Assembly: GCF_014332515.1 (NCBI RefSeq)
Contig: NZ_VFSD01000004.1
Span: 62,001 to 126,000, forward strand
Reading direction: 5' to 3'
DNA length: 64,000 nucleotides
DNA from: Pontibacter beigongshangensis
GTDB lineage: Bacteria > Bacteroidota > Bacteroidia > Cytophagales > Hymenobacteraceae
Part shown: positions 34,809 to 43,407 of the stretch, one piece after another
How positions within the stretch are numbered: position 1 is the first letter of the stretch
Layout of the letters: every line of letters starts with the position of its first letter
Program-made: the position numbers and the translations under genes
Notes under the pieces: model-generated
Database searches by the model: none
What the model was told of the DNA's origin: nothing
What the model saw: the letters and a program-made list of their open reading frames with translations, nothing else

Positions 34809-35489
34809 TTATTCTTCAGTTTCCTGGAGTGGTTGGCGCAGGAAATCGTTCAGCGGCTTCACTGTTCTGAATGCATCCAGCACGATATCCATAAAATTGG
34901 GGCCCAGCACTTCGTAGTCGGGTAAAGGTCTTACTGCATTCCAGCTTTTAAAGCGCAGGTAAGCAATGGCCGGGTTGTCTTTTTCGTAGCCTTTGGGGCT
35001 AGTCTTGAGCTGCTCCCCCGAGATTTCCGGAAAATGCTTTTTAAAGGCGGCACTTTCTACTATTCCTTTAAAGGTGTCGAGGTTATAATCGATTTCCTGT
35101 CTTACGGCTTTCAGGTCGGCGGCAGGGGGCATCCAAAGACCACCGGCCACAAAAGATTGATTGTTACCGGCCAGGTGCAGGTAGTAGCCCGGAAGAGTAG
35201 ACTTGCGGCCACCCTCTGCCAGGTAGGCCCCAAAATGATCTTTATAAGGGCGCTTGTCATGCGAGAACCTGACATCGCGGTAGATCCGGAATACCAGGTC
35301 TTTTCCCTGCTGCCCGTACGCAATCGGCTCGAAGGCCTGCATGCGGGTCAGGAGCTCGTCCAGAAACTGTATATAATTTTTCCGGGCGGCATCATAGGCA
35401 GGCTTGTGCGCTGCAAACCATTCACGGGTATTGTGCTCCGCCAGCTCATTAATAAATTGCAAGGTTTCTTTTTCTATTGCTGCTGCCAT
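34809..35489 (-). CDS. DUF2461 family protein
   Basis: I chose the ATG at 35489 (MAAAIEKETLQFINELAEHNTREWF), which is where the family homology begins; the open frame extends 34 codons further upstream without recognisable sequence. The 226-residue product shows the DUF2461/TIGR02453 pattern: NTREWFAAHKPAYD at the start, RIYRDVRFSHDKRPYKDHFGA in the middle, and LPGYYLHL. The function of the family is unknown. It is a single gene in convergent orientation to the copper ATPase. Confidence 0.9.
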   Translation of the reverse strand: MAAAIEKETLQFINELAEHNTREWFAAHKPAYDAARKNYIQFLDELLTRMQAFEPIAYGQQGKDLVFRIYRDVRFSHDKRPYKDHFGAYLAEGGRKSTLPGYYLHLAGNNQSFVAGGLWMPPAADLKAVRQEIDYNLDTFKGIVESAAFKKHFPEISGEQLKTSPKGYEKDNPAIAYLRFKSWNAVRPLPDYEVLGPNFMDIVLDAFRTVKPLNDFLRQPLQETEE

Positions 35490-35771
35490 ATTTTGTTTGG
35501 TTTCCTGAGTATCTACTGCTGTAATTAAAATTTGGATATCACTTTTCCAGAAGAAGTTCTTCAGACACCGCCGGAACTTGCAGCCTGCCAAACCACTCTC
35601 CTTCTACTAATCCATCATCTATAGACTGGGACCTCACTTTTCGGAACCAAAAATGGCTCCACCTTGAGACAAACAAAGCACGACACACGAATCACAACAT
35701 TTTATTCTTTGTTTAAAGGGAGAAATAAATTCCGATAAGTGATTTTGCTGTCTGTAAGCATGTAAAAAGGT

Positions 35772-35820
35772 AATTATTCTAATGAAAACAGCCCTCCGCA
35801 GTCGCTGCAGCTGCTGCTGC
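35772..35820 (+). repeat. R1 dispersed repeat, copy n
   Basis: TAATTATTCTAATGAAAA, CCCTCCGCAG, then CTGCAGCTGCTGCTGC. The CTG end is 15 bp from the YdcF stop codon. A perfect 14-bp palindrome (TATTGTTAACAATA, 35831-35844) follows and overlaps that stop. Confidence 0.8.
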
Positions 35821-35835
35821 ACATTGTTTTTATTG

Positions 35836-36603
35836 TTAACAATAGCCCATGATTTTGTAGATGACGTACCCGGCTACTTCGTGGATGAGCAGGTGCCAGT
35901 CAGAGAACGCCTGAATGCTGGGGATCAGCACTTCGTCCGGGGTGAATCTTCTGTCGCTGGCGTAAAAATCGGCACTAAAAGAGGTGGTGTTCAGCCCGGC
36001 CTTCTCAAAACAGCCTGCCGACCGCCGCATATGAAAGGCAGAAGTTACCAGCAGCAGCGTGTCCAGCTCCGGGTGTTTTTGCAGCAGCTCGGCCGTGTTG
36101 GCAGCATTCTCGCGGGTATTGCGGCTCTGAGTTTCCAACAGGATGTTATGGGCAGGAACCCCGGCCAGGAGCAACACCTGCCGGAGCTGTTCTGCTTCCG
36201 TTACGCCTCCTGTGCCCAGTATGGTCGCGGTGCCGCCCGTCACTATAAATTTGTCGACTTTCCCTAGCCTGTAGAGGTGCAGGGGGTGCAGAAAACGGTC
36301 GGCCCCTCGCCTGGTGTGCACCCGGTCTGCCACATGCTCCGTGCCACCGGTAATGCCTCCCAGTATAATAGCCGCATCGTACTTCTCTACCTCTTTTATG
36401 GGCATGGCCTCCACTTCCCAGGCGCGCCAGGCTTCGTTGGACAGAAACGGGTTCGAGAACAGCAACAGGAGCGCCAGCGCCGACAGCAGGCAAGTTTTCT
36501 GCCACCTCAGCGATTTCAGAAAAACGGCCAGCAGCAAAAGTGCCAGTACCCACAAAAAGGGCATCAGAAAAAAATGCAGAAGTTTTGAAAGCAGAAAAAA
36601 CAT
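35836..36603 (-). CDS. YdcF/ElyC family (DUF218) membrane protein
   Basis: The 255-residue product has two N-terminal TM helices (about 8-28 and 37-54) and a DUF218 domain. Its motifs are AAIILGGITG (78-87), FIVTGGTA, the SRNTRENAANT element and TSAFHMRRSAGCFEKAG. ElyC of E. coli belongs to this group and affects peptidoglycan assembly and lipid-carrier use; SanA and YdcF are other members. The exact reaction is not settled. It is likely monocistronic, with R1 copies both upstream and downstream. Confidence 0.9.
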   Translation of the reverse strand: MFFLLSKLLHFFLMPFLWVLALLLLAVFLKSLRWQKTCLLSALALLLLFSNPFLSNEAWRAWEVEAMPIKEVEKYDAAIILGGITGGTEHVADRVHTRRGADRFLHPLHLYRLGKVDKFIVTGGTATILGTGGVTEAEQLRQVLLLAGVPAHNILLETQSRNTRENAANTAELLQKHPELDTLLLVTSAFHMRRSAGCFEKAGLNTTSFSADFYASDRRFTPDEVLIPSIQAFSDWHLLIHEVAGYVIYKIMGYC

Positions 36604-36810
36604 GCAACGTGGTTCAGAGTAGGCGCCATGGAGGAGTTACCATTACCTCCTCCCTTTATACCTGAAGCCGGGAAGCCTGCCCGGAGGTGTAACCGTAAAG
36701 CCCTTGACCGTGGCAAGTTAGCCAGCTACGCTTATAAAAACCAATAATTATTATGAGCAGCTGAAGGGGCAGGCTATCATTTAGTTGTCATATTAGGCCA
36801 GGCCGGGGCC

Positions 36811-36861
36811 AAATTATTCTAATAAAAAAGGCCCTCCGGAGACTTTTTTTCTGCTGCAGCA
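36811..36861 (+). repeat. R1 dispersed repeat, copy o
   Basis: AAATTATTCTAATAAAA, CCCTCCGGAG, a T-rich gap, then CTGCTGCAGCA. The CTG end faces the DUF2905 gene stop 36 bp away. Confidence 0.8.
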
Positions 36862-36897
36862 TTAGGGCCACAGGTTTGATCAGAACAGCTTCACCTC

Positions 36898-37119
36898 TTA
36901 AAAAATCCGCCTGATAACCCACAGCAGCAGCGATAACAAGACACTGATCAGAATCATGCTCGTGATCGGGGCGAAAAAGCGGAAATTCTTGCGCTCCACC
37001 CTGATGTCGCCTGGCAATTGCCCAAACCAGCTGAACTTATCGCCGGCCAGCCACACGACCAGCCCGATTACGATAATTATAACTCCAATAAGGACTATTG
37101 CTTTTCCTGTTGAAGGCAT
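36898..37119 (-). CDS. DUF2905 small membrane protein
   Basis: The 73-residue product has two TM helices (about 5-25 and 49-70) separated by the DUF2905 signature DKFSWFGQLPGDIRVERKNF. The function of this family is unknown. It is the last gene of a three-gene run (phosphoesterase, barrel protein, DUF2905) with gaps of 11 and 18 nt, so it is probably co-transcribed. Confidence 0.93.
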   Translation of the reverse strand: MPSTGKAIVLIGVIIIVIGLVVWLAGDKFSWFGQLPGDIRVERKNFRFFAPITSMILISVLLSLLLWVIRRIF

Positions 37120-37137
37120 ACTGTGCGCTGTTTAATG

Positions 37138-37752
37138 TTAAAAACTCACCCGAACCCCAACCGACAGATTCAGGATGTCCCAGGGCCGAAGCCCTTTTTC
37201 TTTAATAAGCGAGGTCAGCACCAGGTCGTATGTCCCTAGCTCGCTATACAAGCACAATTCTTTTATTAGCTTTGTCTGGTCCTTAAGTCTGAAATTGAAA
37301 GAGGATCCGGCATACCCCAGAATCCGCAGCCTTGTGGACCACCAGTAATACCCTTTTGGGTACTTCTCGTGCCACGCCAAGCTGTACTGATCTCCGAAGT
37401 GGTAGCTCAGGCCGATTCCTGCCCGCAAAGGGGTTATGCTGTGCCCCGACTTCAGGCCGATCCGGAATGGCTGGTACAGCGGTTTCAGGGTTATCAGGTA
37501 CTGGTTGCGTTCAGCCTGGAACCTGGGCAAAAACCCGAATAGCAACTCTGCCGCCACCCGCCTGGTATGGGTTGTGTAGTGAGGGCCCATGGCGAACATG
37601 CCCATGTTGCCTGCATGCTGCAACACGGCACCATCTGGCACATACCACGCCGACTTAAAACCCTCGCGGCTGTAATCTACCTCCTCCTGCGCTATGGCAC
37701 CAGGTGCCAGGCAAAGCAGGCAAAAGCAAATTAAAAGAAGACTCTGATACAT
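37138..37752 (-). CDS. Exported, probable outer-membrane beta-barrel protein
   Basis: The 204-residue product has a clear signal peptide ending at PGAIA-Q (about residue 21). The mature chain has alternating strands with aromatic girdle-like residues (YLITLKPLYQPFRIGLK, GIGLSYHFG, LNLSVGVRVSF). It ends in a Phe, as many outer-membrane barrels recognised by the BAM machinery do. No family name can be given. It lies between the phosphoesterase and DUF2905 genes in one transcription unit. Confidence 0.75.
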   Translation of the reverse strand: MYQSLLLICFCLLCLAPGAIAQEEVDYSREGFKSAWYVPDGAVLQHAGNMGMFAMGPHYTTHTRRVAAELLFGFLPRFQAERNQYLITLKPLYQPFRIGLKSGHSITPLRAGIGLSYHFGDQYSLAWHEKYPKGYYWWSTRLRILGYAGSSFNFRLKDQTKLIKELCLYSELGTYDLVLTSLIKEKGLRPWDILNLSVGVRVSF

Positions 37753-37763
37753 GAAATCGGTGC

Positions 37764-38582
37764 TTAAAAGTGGATGCGCTCCAACTGGTATTTATCCCCT
37801 ACGATCTGCATCACCATATACTCCCGGTTATCGGTGGAGGCTACATTCAGGTGGTTTATCCCTTCTTCCTCCAGCTTATAATAATCATAGGAATGCGTAT
37901 GCCCGTGTATCGATAGGCTGACGTTGTACTTTTTCAGAAGATGCTGGTAACGCTCCTTGTTATGTGCTCCAAACTCTGGGCTGTTGGGCGGAATGTGAGA
38001 TACTACAAACACATTGGTATAAGACTCCCGATCCTGCAGTTGCTCTTCCAGCCAGTTCAGGTCTGGGGCCTGCTGATCGAACTCCAGGTAATTGGTGTTC
38101 AGAAAAATAAATTTATTGCCAGCCACCGAAAAGGTGAAATCAAACTCTCCGAACATCGCTTTGTACACCTGCTGCCCGTTGCCAACGGCGTCGTGATTGC
38201 CGATTACGGCCACATACGGCACAGCCAGGCGTTTTAAGCTGCGGTGCACCCAACCGAACTCCTTCAGGAGGCCATAGTCTGTAATGTCGCCTCCGTGCAA
38301 TACAAAGGCAACATCGTGGCGGCGGTTCAGGTGGTTTACCATGTCATCGTTATCAGCATAAAAGCCCTGCGTGTCGGCTGTAAGGGCAACTCGGAGGGTG
38401 TCGGCTGGTGAAATCTTTAAATTTTGAATGCGGGCGATGTGCTGCTCGTTTATTTTCCGGTCTTCGGGTTGCAGCCTTACCTCATAGGGGCTATACTCGA
38501 ACATGTCGCAGGAAGTAAATAATAACAGGAAGAAGGCCACCATTACAGCTGAGGGCTTACCACAGCAGTATTTCATTTTCAT
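37764..38582 (-). CDS. Calcineurin-like metallophosphoesterase lipoprotein
   Basis: The 272-residue product has a lipobox ending at Cys25 (LLFTSC) and a metallophosphoesterase domain: Asp70 (ADTQ), Asp99 (GGDITD), Asn129-His130-Asp131 (GNHD), His196 (VSHIPP) and His228/His230 (GHTH). The first motif is D-x-Q rather than the usual D-x-H, which may change metal use. It should act in the periplasm on phosphomono- or diesters. It is the first gene of the three-gene unit. Confidence 0.93.
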   Translation of the reverse strand: MKMKYCCGKPSAVMVAFFLLLFTSCDMFEYSPYEVRLQPEDRKINEQHIARIQNLKISPADTLRVALTADTQGFYADNDDMVNHLNRRHDVAFVLHGGDITDYGLLKEFGWVHRSLKRLAVPYVAVIGNHDAVGNGQQVYKAMFGEFDFTFSVAGNKFIFLNTNYLEFDQQAPDLNWLEEQLQDRESYTNVFVVSHIPPNSPEFGAHNKERYQHLLKKYNVSLSIHGHTHSYDYYKLEEEGINHLNVASTDNREYMVMQIVGDKYQLERIHF

Positions 38583-38721
38583 AGTTTTAAACCGGTTCAG
38601 ATATTGGTATATTTAGAATATACCAATAATACAAATACTAAGTTTCAAAACTGCTTCAATTCCCCTTGAATAATTATATAAGTCCAAATTTTGGATTTTT
38701 AGAAACCAGTCTTTGGCAGGC

Positions 38722-39594
38722 TTACATAATTTTGTAATTCCTGTATTCCCAAAGTCTGTAGCCGGTAACCTTCTCAACCAATATTCTTATGCGGTCTTTA
38801 AAGGAGAATGATTTTCTGCTCACATCATAATCAAACTTCCAGTTTTTGTTCTGTATTCTCTGGTGCATCACAGCAGGATGAGTCCCGGAAAAAACACCTA
38901 AGGCATCAATTCCGGAATAATCAAATTCTTCTGCTTTTGCCACGTTCTTCTCCACCCATTCATCAGGATGCCAGAGTTTTTGGAAAGATTCCTGCTTGTG
39001 CTGCATTGCCCGTGGGTCCCGAACCCACCCATAATGATAAATACTTGCCCTGATCGGCTTTACCTGCAGTTTTTTACCATTGTCTTTTCTAAAGCCTTGT
39101 GCATCGCGGTAGGAATAAATATTCTTCTTGTTCCGAATAATTCTTATTTCTTTCCGATACCAGCTGGATGACTCCCCTACGTAGTCATAGGACCCATAGA
39201 AATGTTTATAATTAAAAAGAAGCCCGTCTACGCGTAGATCGTTCTTATAGGCAAACATGGCATCTCTGATCACCTCTACATCATCTTCGTGCAAAACCTC
39301 ATCGCCCTGAATGTAAAAAGCCCAGTCTGAGTCTGGTGAAATGGCAGCAAATGCTTTATCTGTTTCCACCGCCAGCACGCGTCCACCTTCCCGTAAAGAA
39401 TCATCCCAGACTGTTTCAATTATCCGGATTTTATCGGATTTGATATTTTGGATGAGGCGCAACGTTTCATCTTCAGAATTTCCTACCGCCACAACCACCT
39501 CATCGCATAGGGGCAGTATCGATTGTATTGCTTCCACGATGGGGTAGTCGAACTTCAATGCATTTCGCACAAAAGTAAATCCGCTGACTTTCAT
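38722..39594 (-). CDS. Glycosyltransferase family 2-like protein
   Basis: The 290-residue product starts MKVSGFTFVRNALKFDYP, typical of a GT-A fold of family 2. It includes DEVVVAVGNSEDETLRLI and the IQGDEVLHEDD segment, which stands at the DxD metal/nucleotide position. It has no TM helix and no signal, so it is cytoplasmic. The Lys/Asp/Tyr-rich composition and the AT-richer codon use compared with neighbours are noticeable. Sugar donor and acceptor are unknown; no other glycan gene is adjacent. Confidence 0.87.
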   Translation of the reverse strand: MKVSGFTFVRNALKFDYPIVEAIQSILPLCDEVVVAVGNSEDETLRLIQNIKSDKIRIIETVWDDSLREGGRVLAVETDKAFAAISPDSDWAFYIQGDEVLHEDDVEVIRDAMFAYKNDLRVDGLLFNYKHFYGSYDYVGESSSWYRKEIRIIRNKKNIYSYRDAQGFRKDNGKKLQVKPIRASIYHYGWVRDPRAMQHKQESFQKLWHPDEWVEKNVAKAEEFDYSGIDALGVFSGTHPAVMHQRIQNKNWKFDYDVSRKSFSFKDRIRILVEKVTGYRLWEYRNYKIM

Positions 39595-39724
39595 GGCATT
39601 ATAAGTATATTGGTTTTTAACAAGCCGACAAAGGTAGACCCGTTTACGGGAATTTTCTAATCTTTAGCAATTCCTACTCCTCTGGCCCTGCCTGGCCCGC
39701 CTCGGAAATGAGCAGAGAATAAAG

Positions 39725-39732
39725 TAAATTTG
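39725..39732 (+). promoter_or_regulatory. Possible -7 box of topB
   Basis: TAAATTTG matches TAnnTTTG and lies 31 bp before the TTG start at 39763. It overlaps the earlier in-frame TTG at 39730, which argues against that start. No -33 match is seen. Confidence 0.4.
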
Positions 39733-39762
39733 AATGTTCTAACATGTCTAAAACCCGGAACT

Positions 39763-42228
39763 TTGAAAGTTTGTATCGCTGAGAAACCAAGTGTAGCCCG
39801 AGAGATTGCCAACGTGATTGGTGCCAAAACCAGGAAAGACGGCTATTTTGAAGGCAACGGCTACCAGGTTACCTGGACCTTCGGGCATTTCTGCCAGTTG
39901 CGCGAACCAGACGACTACCGACCCGAATGGAAACGCTGGAGCCTGTACGACCTGCCCATGCTGCCGGAGCGCTACGGCATCAAGCTCATGAAGGACAAAG
40001 GCATCGAGCAGCAGTTCAAGGTAATTCAGAAACTGCTCGACCAGGCCGAGGAGGTAATAAACTGCGGGGATGCGGGCCAGGAAGGAGAAGTGATACAGCG
40101 CTGGGTGCTGACAGAGGCCAAATTCCGTAGACCTTTCAAACGGCTCTGGATATCGTCGCTGACCGAGGATGCCATCCGGGAAGGCTTTGCCAAGCTCCGC
40201 GAGGGCTCTGAGTTTGACCTGCTCTACCAGGCCGGCAAAAGCAGGGCCATCGGCGACTGGCTCTTGGGCCTGAACGCCACGCGCCTCTTTACGCTGAAAT
40301 ATGCGCAGGGCAGGCAGACGCTCTCCATCGGGCGGGTGCAGACCCCAACCCTGGCCATGATCGTGAACCGCCATCACGAGATTCAGAACTTTGTGCCGCA
40401 GCCCTACTGGGAACTGAAGACCATTTACCGCGACACCACTTTCTCCAGCACCAACGGCCGTTTTCAGAAAGAAGAAGAGGCGCAGCAGATACTGGCTGCC
40501 ATTCAGGAGGCGGAACTGACCATTACCGATGTCGAGATAAAAAAAGGCACCGAGAGCCCGCCCAAACTTTTCGACCTGACATCGCTGCAGATCGAGTGCA
40601 ACAACAAAATCGGACTGTCGGCCGACGAGACACTGAAGACGGTGCAAAGCCTGTACGAGAAAAAAGTAGTGTCGTACCCGCGCGTTGACACGGTTTTCCT
40701 ACCCGACGATATTTACCCAAAGATTCCGGGCATCCTGCAAGGCCTGTCTAACTACCAAAGCGAAGTGGCTCCCTTGCTGGCCGCCAAAATCAGGAAATCA
40801 AAGAAAGTATTCAACAACAACAAAGTAACCGACCACCACGCCATCATACCAACCGGTGCGGCGGCAGGTAACCTCTACGACCGCGAGGCAAACGTGTATG
40901 ACATTATTACGCGCCGGTTTATTGCCGCTTTCTACCCCGATTGTATTGTGAGCAATACCACGGTGCTGGCAGAGTCGGCCGGCTATGCATTTCGGGTGAA
41001 GGGGAAACAGATACTGGAGCCAGGCTGGCGCGTGATTTACGGAGCCGACGACCCGACCAAGGCGGAGCCAGCCGCCAAAGAGGGCGAGGCAAAAGACGAG
41101 GAAGAGACAGCCGGTGTGCTGCCACACTTCGAGAAAGGAGAACACGGTCCCCACGCCCCGCTGCTCGACAAGAAGATGACGAACCCGCCGAAAGAATATA
41201 CCGAGGCCACCCTGCTGCGCGCCATGGAAACAGCCGGCCGCCAGGTGGAGGACGATGAACTGAAAGAGGCACTGAAGGAGAACGGCATTGGCCGCCCCTC
41301 CACCCGCGCCGCCATAATTGAAACGCTGTTTAAGCGCCAGTACATCCGCAAAGACAAAAAGAAAATTGTGCCGACCCAGATGGGCATCGACCTGATTGGT
41401 GTGATCCCGAACCAGACACTGAAGTCGGCGGAAATGACGGGGCAATGGGAGCGCAAGCTTCGGCAGATTGAGAGTGGCACCTTTGCCTCCGATGCCTTTT
41501 TGCAGGAGCTGCAGCAGTTTGTAGTGGCGCTGGTGCAGGAAGTAAAATACGACAAGGCCACCGTAACACTGGAGCCCCAGGAACAAGCCGCCCCGTCAGC
41601 AAAAGCAGGCAAGGCGGCAGAAGGCAAAAAAGAGGCGAAACCGAAAGCCGCGAAAACAACAGCTGCTGCTGCTACCGCAGGACTTGGCTCCTGCCCTGCC
41701 TGCCAGCAAGGGCACATCGTAAAAGGCTCCAAAGCCTACGGCTGCATCAGGTTCAGGGAAGGCTGCCGGTTCCTGATCCCCATAGCGCATTTCGGAAAGC
41801 AACTCACCGATAAGCAGGTTTCCAGCTTGCTGGCAAAAGGAAAGTCCGGCCTGATAAAAGGGTTTAAAAGAGAAAGCGGCGAACGGTTTAATGCGAACCT
41901 GGTACTAAACAGCTCACAGCAAATAGAGGTGGAAAAAGTGGAGGCAACAGAGGCGCCGGATCCGTTTGCGCAGTGCCCGCGCTGCAAACAAGGGCGCCTG
42001 CTGAAAGGCAAAGCCGCTTATGGCTGCAGCCGTTTCAGGGAAGGCTGCCACTTTACAGTACCGTTCGAGATGGGTGGCAAACAGCTGACGGAGAAGCAAA
42101 TTGGAATGCTCCTGTTAAAAGGAAAAACCGGGGTCATAAAAGGCTTCACTTCTGCCAAAACCGGCGAACCGTTCGATGCCGCCCTCACCCTAAACGAAAA
42201 CGGACAGGTGGTATACCAGTTCGGATAA
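39763..42228 (+). CDS. topB: DNA topoisomerase III (type IA)
   Basis: I start at TTG 39763, giving MKVCIAEKPSVAREIA, the usual beginning of the TOPRIM domain. The 821-residue product has the acidic CGDAGQEGE motif (Asp103), the IGRVQTPTLAMIV segment, and the catalytic Tyr305 in VSYPRVDT (the common form is YPRTDS). After the core, two zinc-finger-like repeats follow near the C-terminus: CPACQQGHIVKGSKAYGC and CPRCKQGRLLKGKAAYGC. Lys/Ala-rich linker sequence lies before them. The enzyme decatenates and relaxes negatively supercoiled DNA. The two near-identical C-terminal units point to an internal duplication. Confidence 0.96.
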   Translation: MKVCIAEKPSVAREIANVIGAKTRKDGYFEGNGYQVTWTFGHFCQLREPDDYRPEWKRWSLYDLPMLPERYGIKLMKDKGIEQQFKVIQKLLDQAEEVINCGDAGQEGEVIQRWVLTEAKFRRPFKRLWISSLTEDAIREGFAKLREGSEFDLLYQAGKSRAIGDWLLGLNATRLFTLKYAQGRQTLSIGRVQTPTLAMIVNRHHEIQNFVPQPYWELKTIYRDTTFSSTNGRFQKEEEAQQILAAIQEAELTITDVEIKKGTESPPKLFDLTSLQIECNNKIGLSADETLKTVQSLYEKKVVSYPRVDTVFLPDDIYPKIPGILQGLSNYQSEVAPLLAAKIRKSKKVFNNNKVTDHHAIIPTGAAAGNLYDREANVYDIITRRFIAAFYPDCIVSNTTVLAESAGYAFRVKGKQILEPGWRVIYGADDPTKAEPAAKEGEAKDEEETAGVLPHFEKGEHGPHAPLLDKKMTNPPKEYTEATLLRAMETAGRQVEDDELKEALKENGIGRPSTRAAIIETLFKRQYIRKDKKKIVPTQMGIDLIGVIPNQTLKSAEMTGQWERKLRQIESGTFASDAFLQELQQFVVALVQEVKYDKATVTLEPQEQAAPSAKAGKAAEGKKEAKPKAAKTTAAAATAGLGSCPACQQGHIVKGSKAYGCIRFREGCRFLIPIAHFGKQLTDKQVSSLLAKGKSGLIKGFKRESGERFNANLVLNSSQQIEVEKVEATEAPDPFAQCPRCKQGRLLKGKAAYGCSRFREGCHFTVPFEMGGKQLTEKQIGMLLLKGKTGVIKGFTSAKTGEPFDAALTLNENGQVVYQFG

Positions 42229-42259
42229 GCATATCTTAACTTTGGCTATTGCTGGCCTG

Positions 42260-42306
42260 AATTATGCTAATCAAAATGCCCCTCCAGAGGATTCTGCTGC
42301 TGTTCA
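42260..42306 (+). repeat. R1 dispersed repeat, copy p
   Basis: AATTATGCTAATCAAAATG, CCCCTCCAGAGG, then CTGCTGCTGTTCAG. It is followed directly by a hairpin. Confidence 0.75.
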
Positions 42307-42344
42307 GTAAGCCAGGGTATCACCAATTTGTTACCCTGGCTTAC
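42307..42344. terminator. Hairpin between convergent topB and lipoprotein genes
   Basis: A perfect 13-bp stem (GTAAGCCAGGGTA / TACCCTGGCTTAC) with a 12-nt loop lies between two convergent stop codons. There is no strong T run, but the position fits a shared transcription barrier. Confidence 0.65.
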
Positions 42345-42397
42345 AGGAAACATAAGAGTACCTCATGCCGCCCTATCAAGCAGAGAGCGATAGGGGC

Positions 42398-42802
42398 TTA
42401 CTTATCTTTCATATTGAAGCTAACTTCCTTGGTGAAGATATTAGTCCTTGAATCTGTGGCAGTGACCTCCAGCAGGTAAGTGCCGGGCACAAAGGATGGC
42501 TGGTGAATCAGCGTGTCGAGCTCCAGCACTTTTACATCGGGAGTTTTAACGATGTTGACAAGGGCCGGCTCACCATTGCTCCCCTTTACCACAATTGTGA
42601 GGCTCTTAATCTGGTCTTTGTCCACTACCGTTAATTTCACCGGAAATCCATGCTCTACCAGGTAACTGCGGTTGGCTGTAGGCGAGGCAATTCTGATATC
42701 AGGCTTAGAGCCATCTGGCAAGGAACTGTCTTCAAAAATATCCTCACAGGAAGATAACATCAGAATGGCAGCAAGAGAGGCCATTAAGGTATTCAATTTC
42801 AT
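42398..42802 (-). CDS. Small lipoprotein with Ig-like fold
   Basis: The 134-residue product has a lipobox ending at Cys19 (LMLSSC), then an acidic linker and one beta-sandwich domain. PDIRIASPTANRSYLVEHG and FVPGTYLLEVTATDSRTN are typical of bacterial Ig/cadherin-like extracellular domains. There is no catalytic motif. It may be a surface-exposed or periplasmic adhesion or binding module. It is monocistronic. Confidence 0.78.
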   Translation of the reverse strand: MKLNTLMASLAAILMLSSCEDIFEDSSLPDGSKPDIRIASPTANRSYLVEHGFPVKLTVVDKDQIKSLTIVVKGSNGEPALVNIVKTPDVKVLELDTLIHQPSFVPGTYLLEVTATDSRTNIFTKEVSFNMKDK

Positions 42803-43332
42803 AAAGGTTGGCTAAAAGGTATTGATATAAAACTATAATTCGTCAGATTGCTGACGCTACTTTGGCTAAACAGCATCGGGTGTAAAGAAGGAACACCAAA
42901 AGCTGGCAGGCAACTTCTTCTATTCTGAGGCATCGCGGCCTGTGTTTGTTGATGTCTAAACATTCACTGTCCGCAATTCATTCCAAAAAACACATAAAAT
43001 GCGGAGCCGGTTCGATGGCCCTGCGCGCCAGTAGTTCAGCGGGGATTAGAATATCTTAGAAAAAGGTCCGGCAGGCGCCCTGAACAAAAAAATCCATTTC
43101 TGCCAGACCAAGCGGTGGCAGCCCTGCTTTTACTTTTCACCTTAGCATATTTATTATTTAACCTCCTGTTTTACAACTAGCTGCAAAATATAACTACTGA
43201 CTTTGAGGCTGGAGACAAAGGTATCTGATTGCCTGTACAAAACAAGGAACAGGGGCACCTAATTTAACCTGGTACAAGCCTTCCGGAAAATGGCATCGCG
43301 CTGTAATTTAATAACTTTAAGATGTTTACACC
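42803..43332. other. Divergent spacer upstream of the SWFGD gene
   Basis: No gene or dispersed repeat is seen in these 530 bp. TAACTTTA near 43312 could be a -7 box; if so, the transcript leader of the next gene would carry the two overlapping hairpins at 43333-43375. Confidence 0.4.
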
Positions 43333-43375
43333 GTAAAAAAAACTTGTCGTTGAAAGGTTTTTTTTACGACAAGTT
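43333..43375 (+). promoter_or_regulatory. Two overlapping, mutually exclusive stem-loops in the leader
   Basis: GTAAAAAAAAC (43333-43343) pairs perfectly with GTTTTTTTTAC (43357-43367). AACTTGTCGT (43341-43350) pairs perfectly with ACGACAAGTT (43366-43375). The arms overlap, so only one stem can form at a time. The region ends 32 bp before the ATG. It could be an attenuator or switch, or the second palindrome could be a DNA operator. Confidence 0.5.
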
Positions 43376-43407
43376 ATTATTGATTTTTTAAACCTAAACA
43401 AATACCT

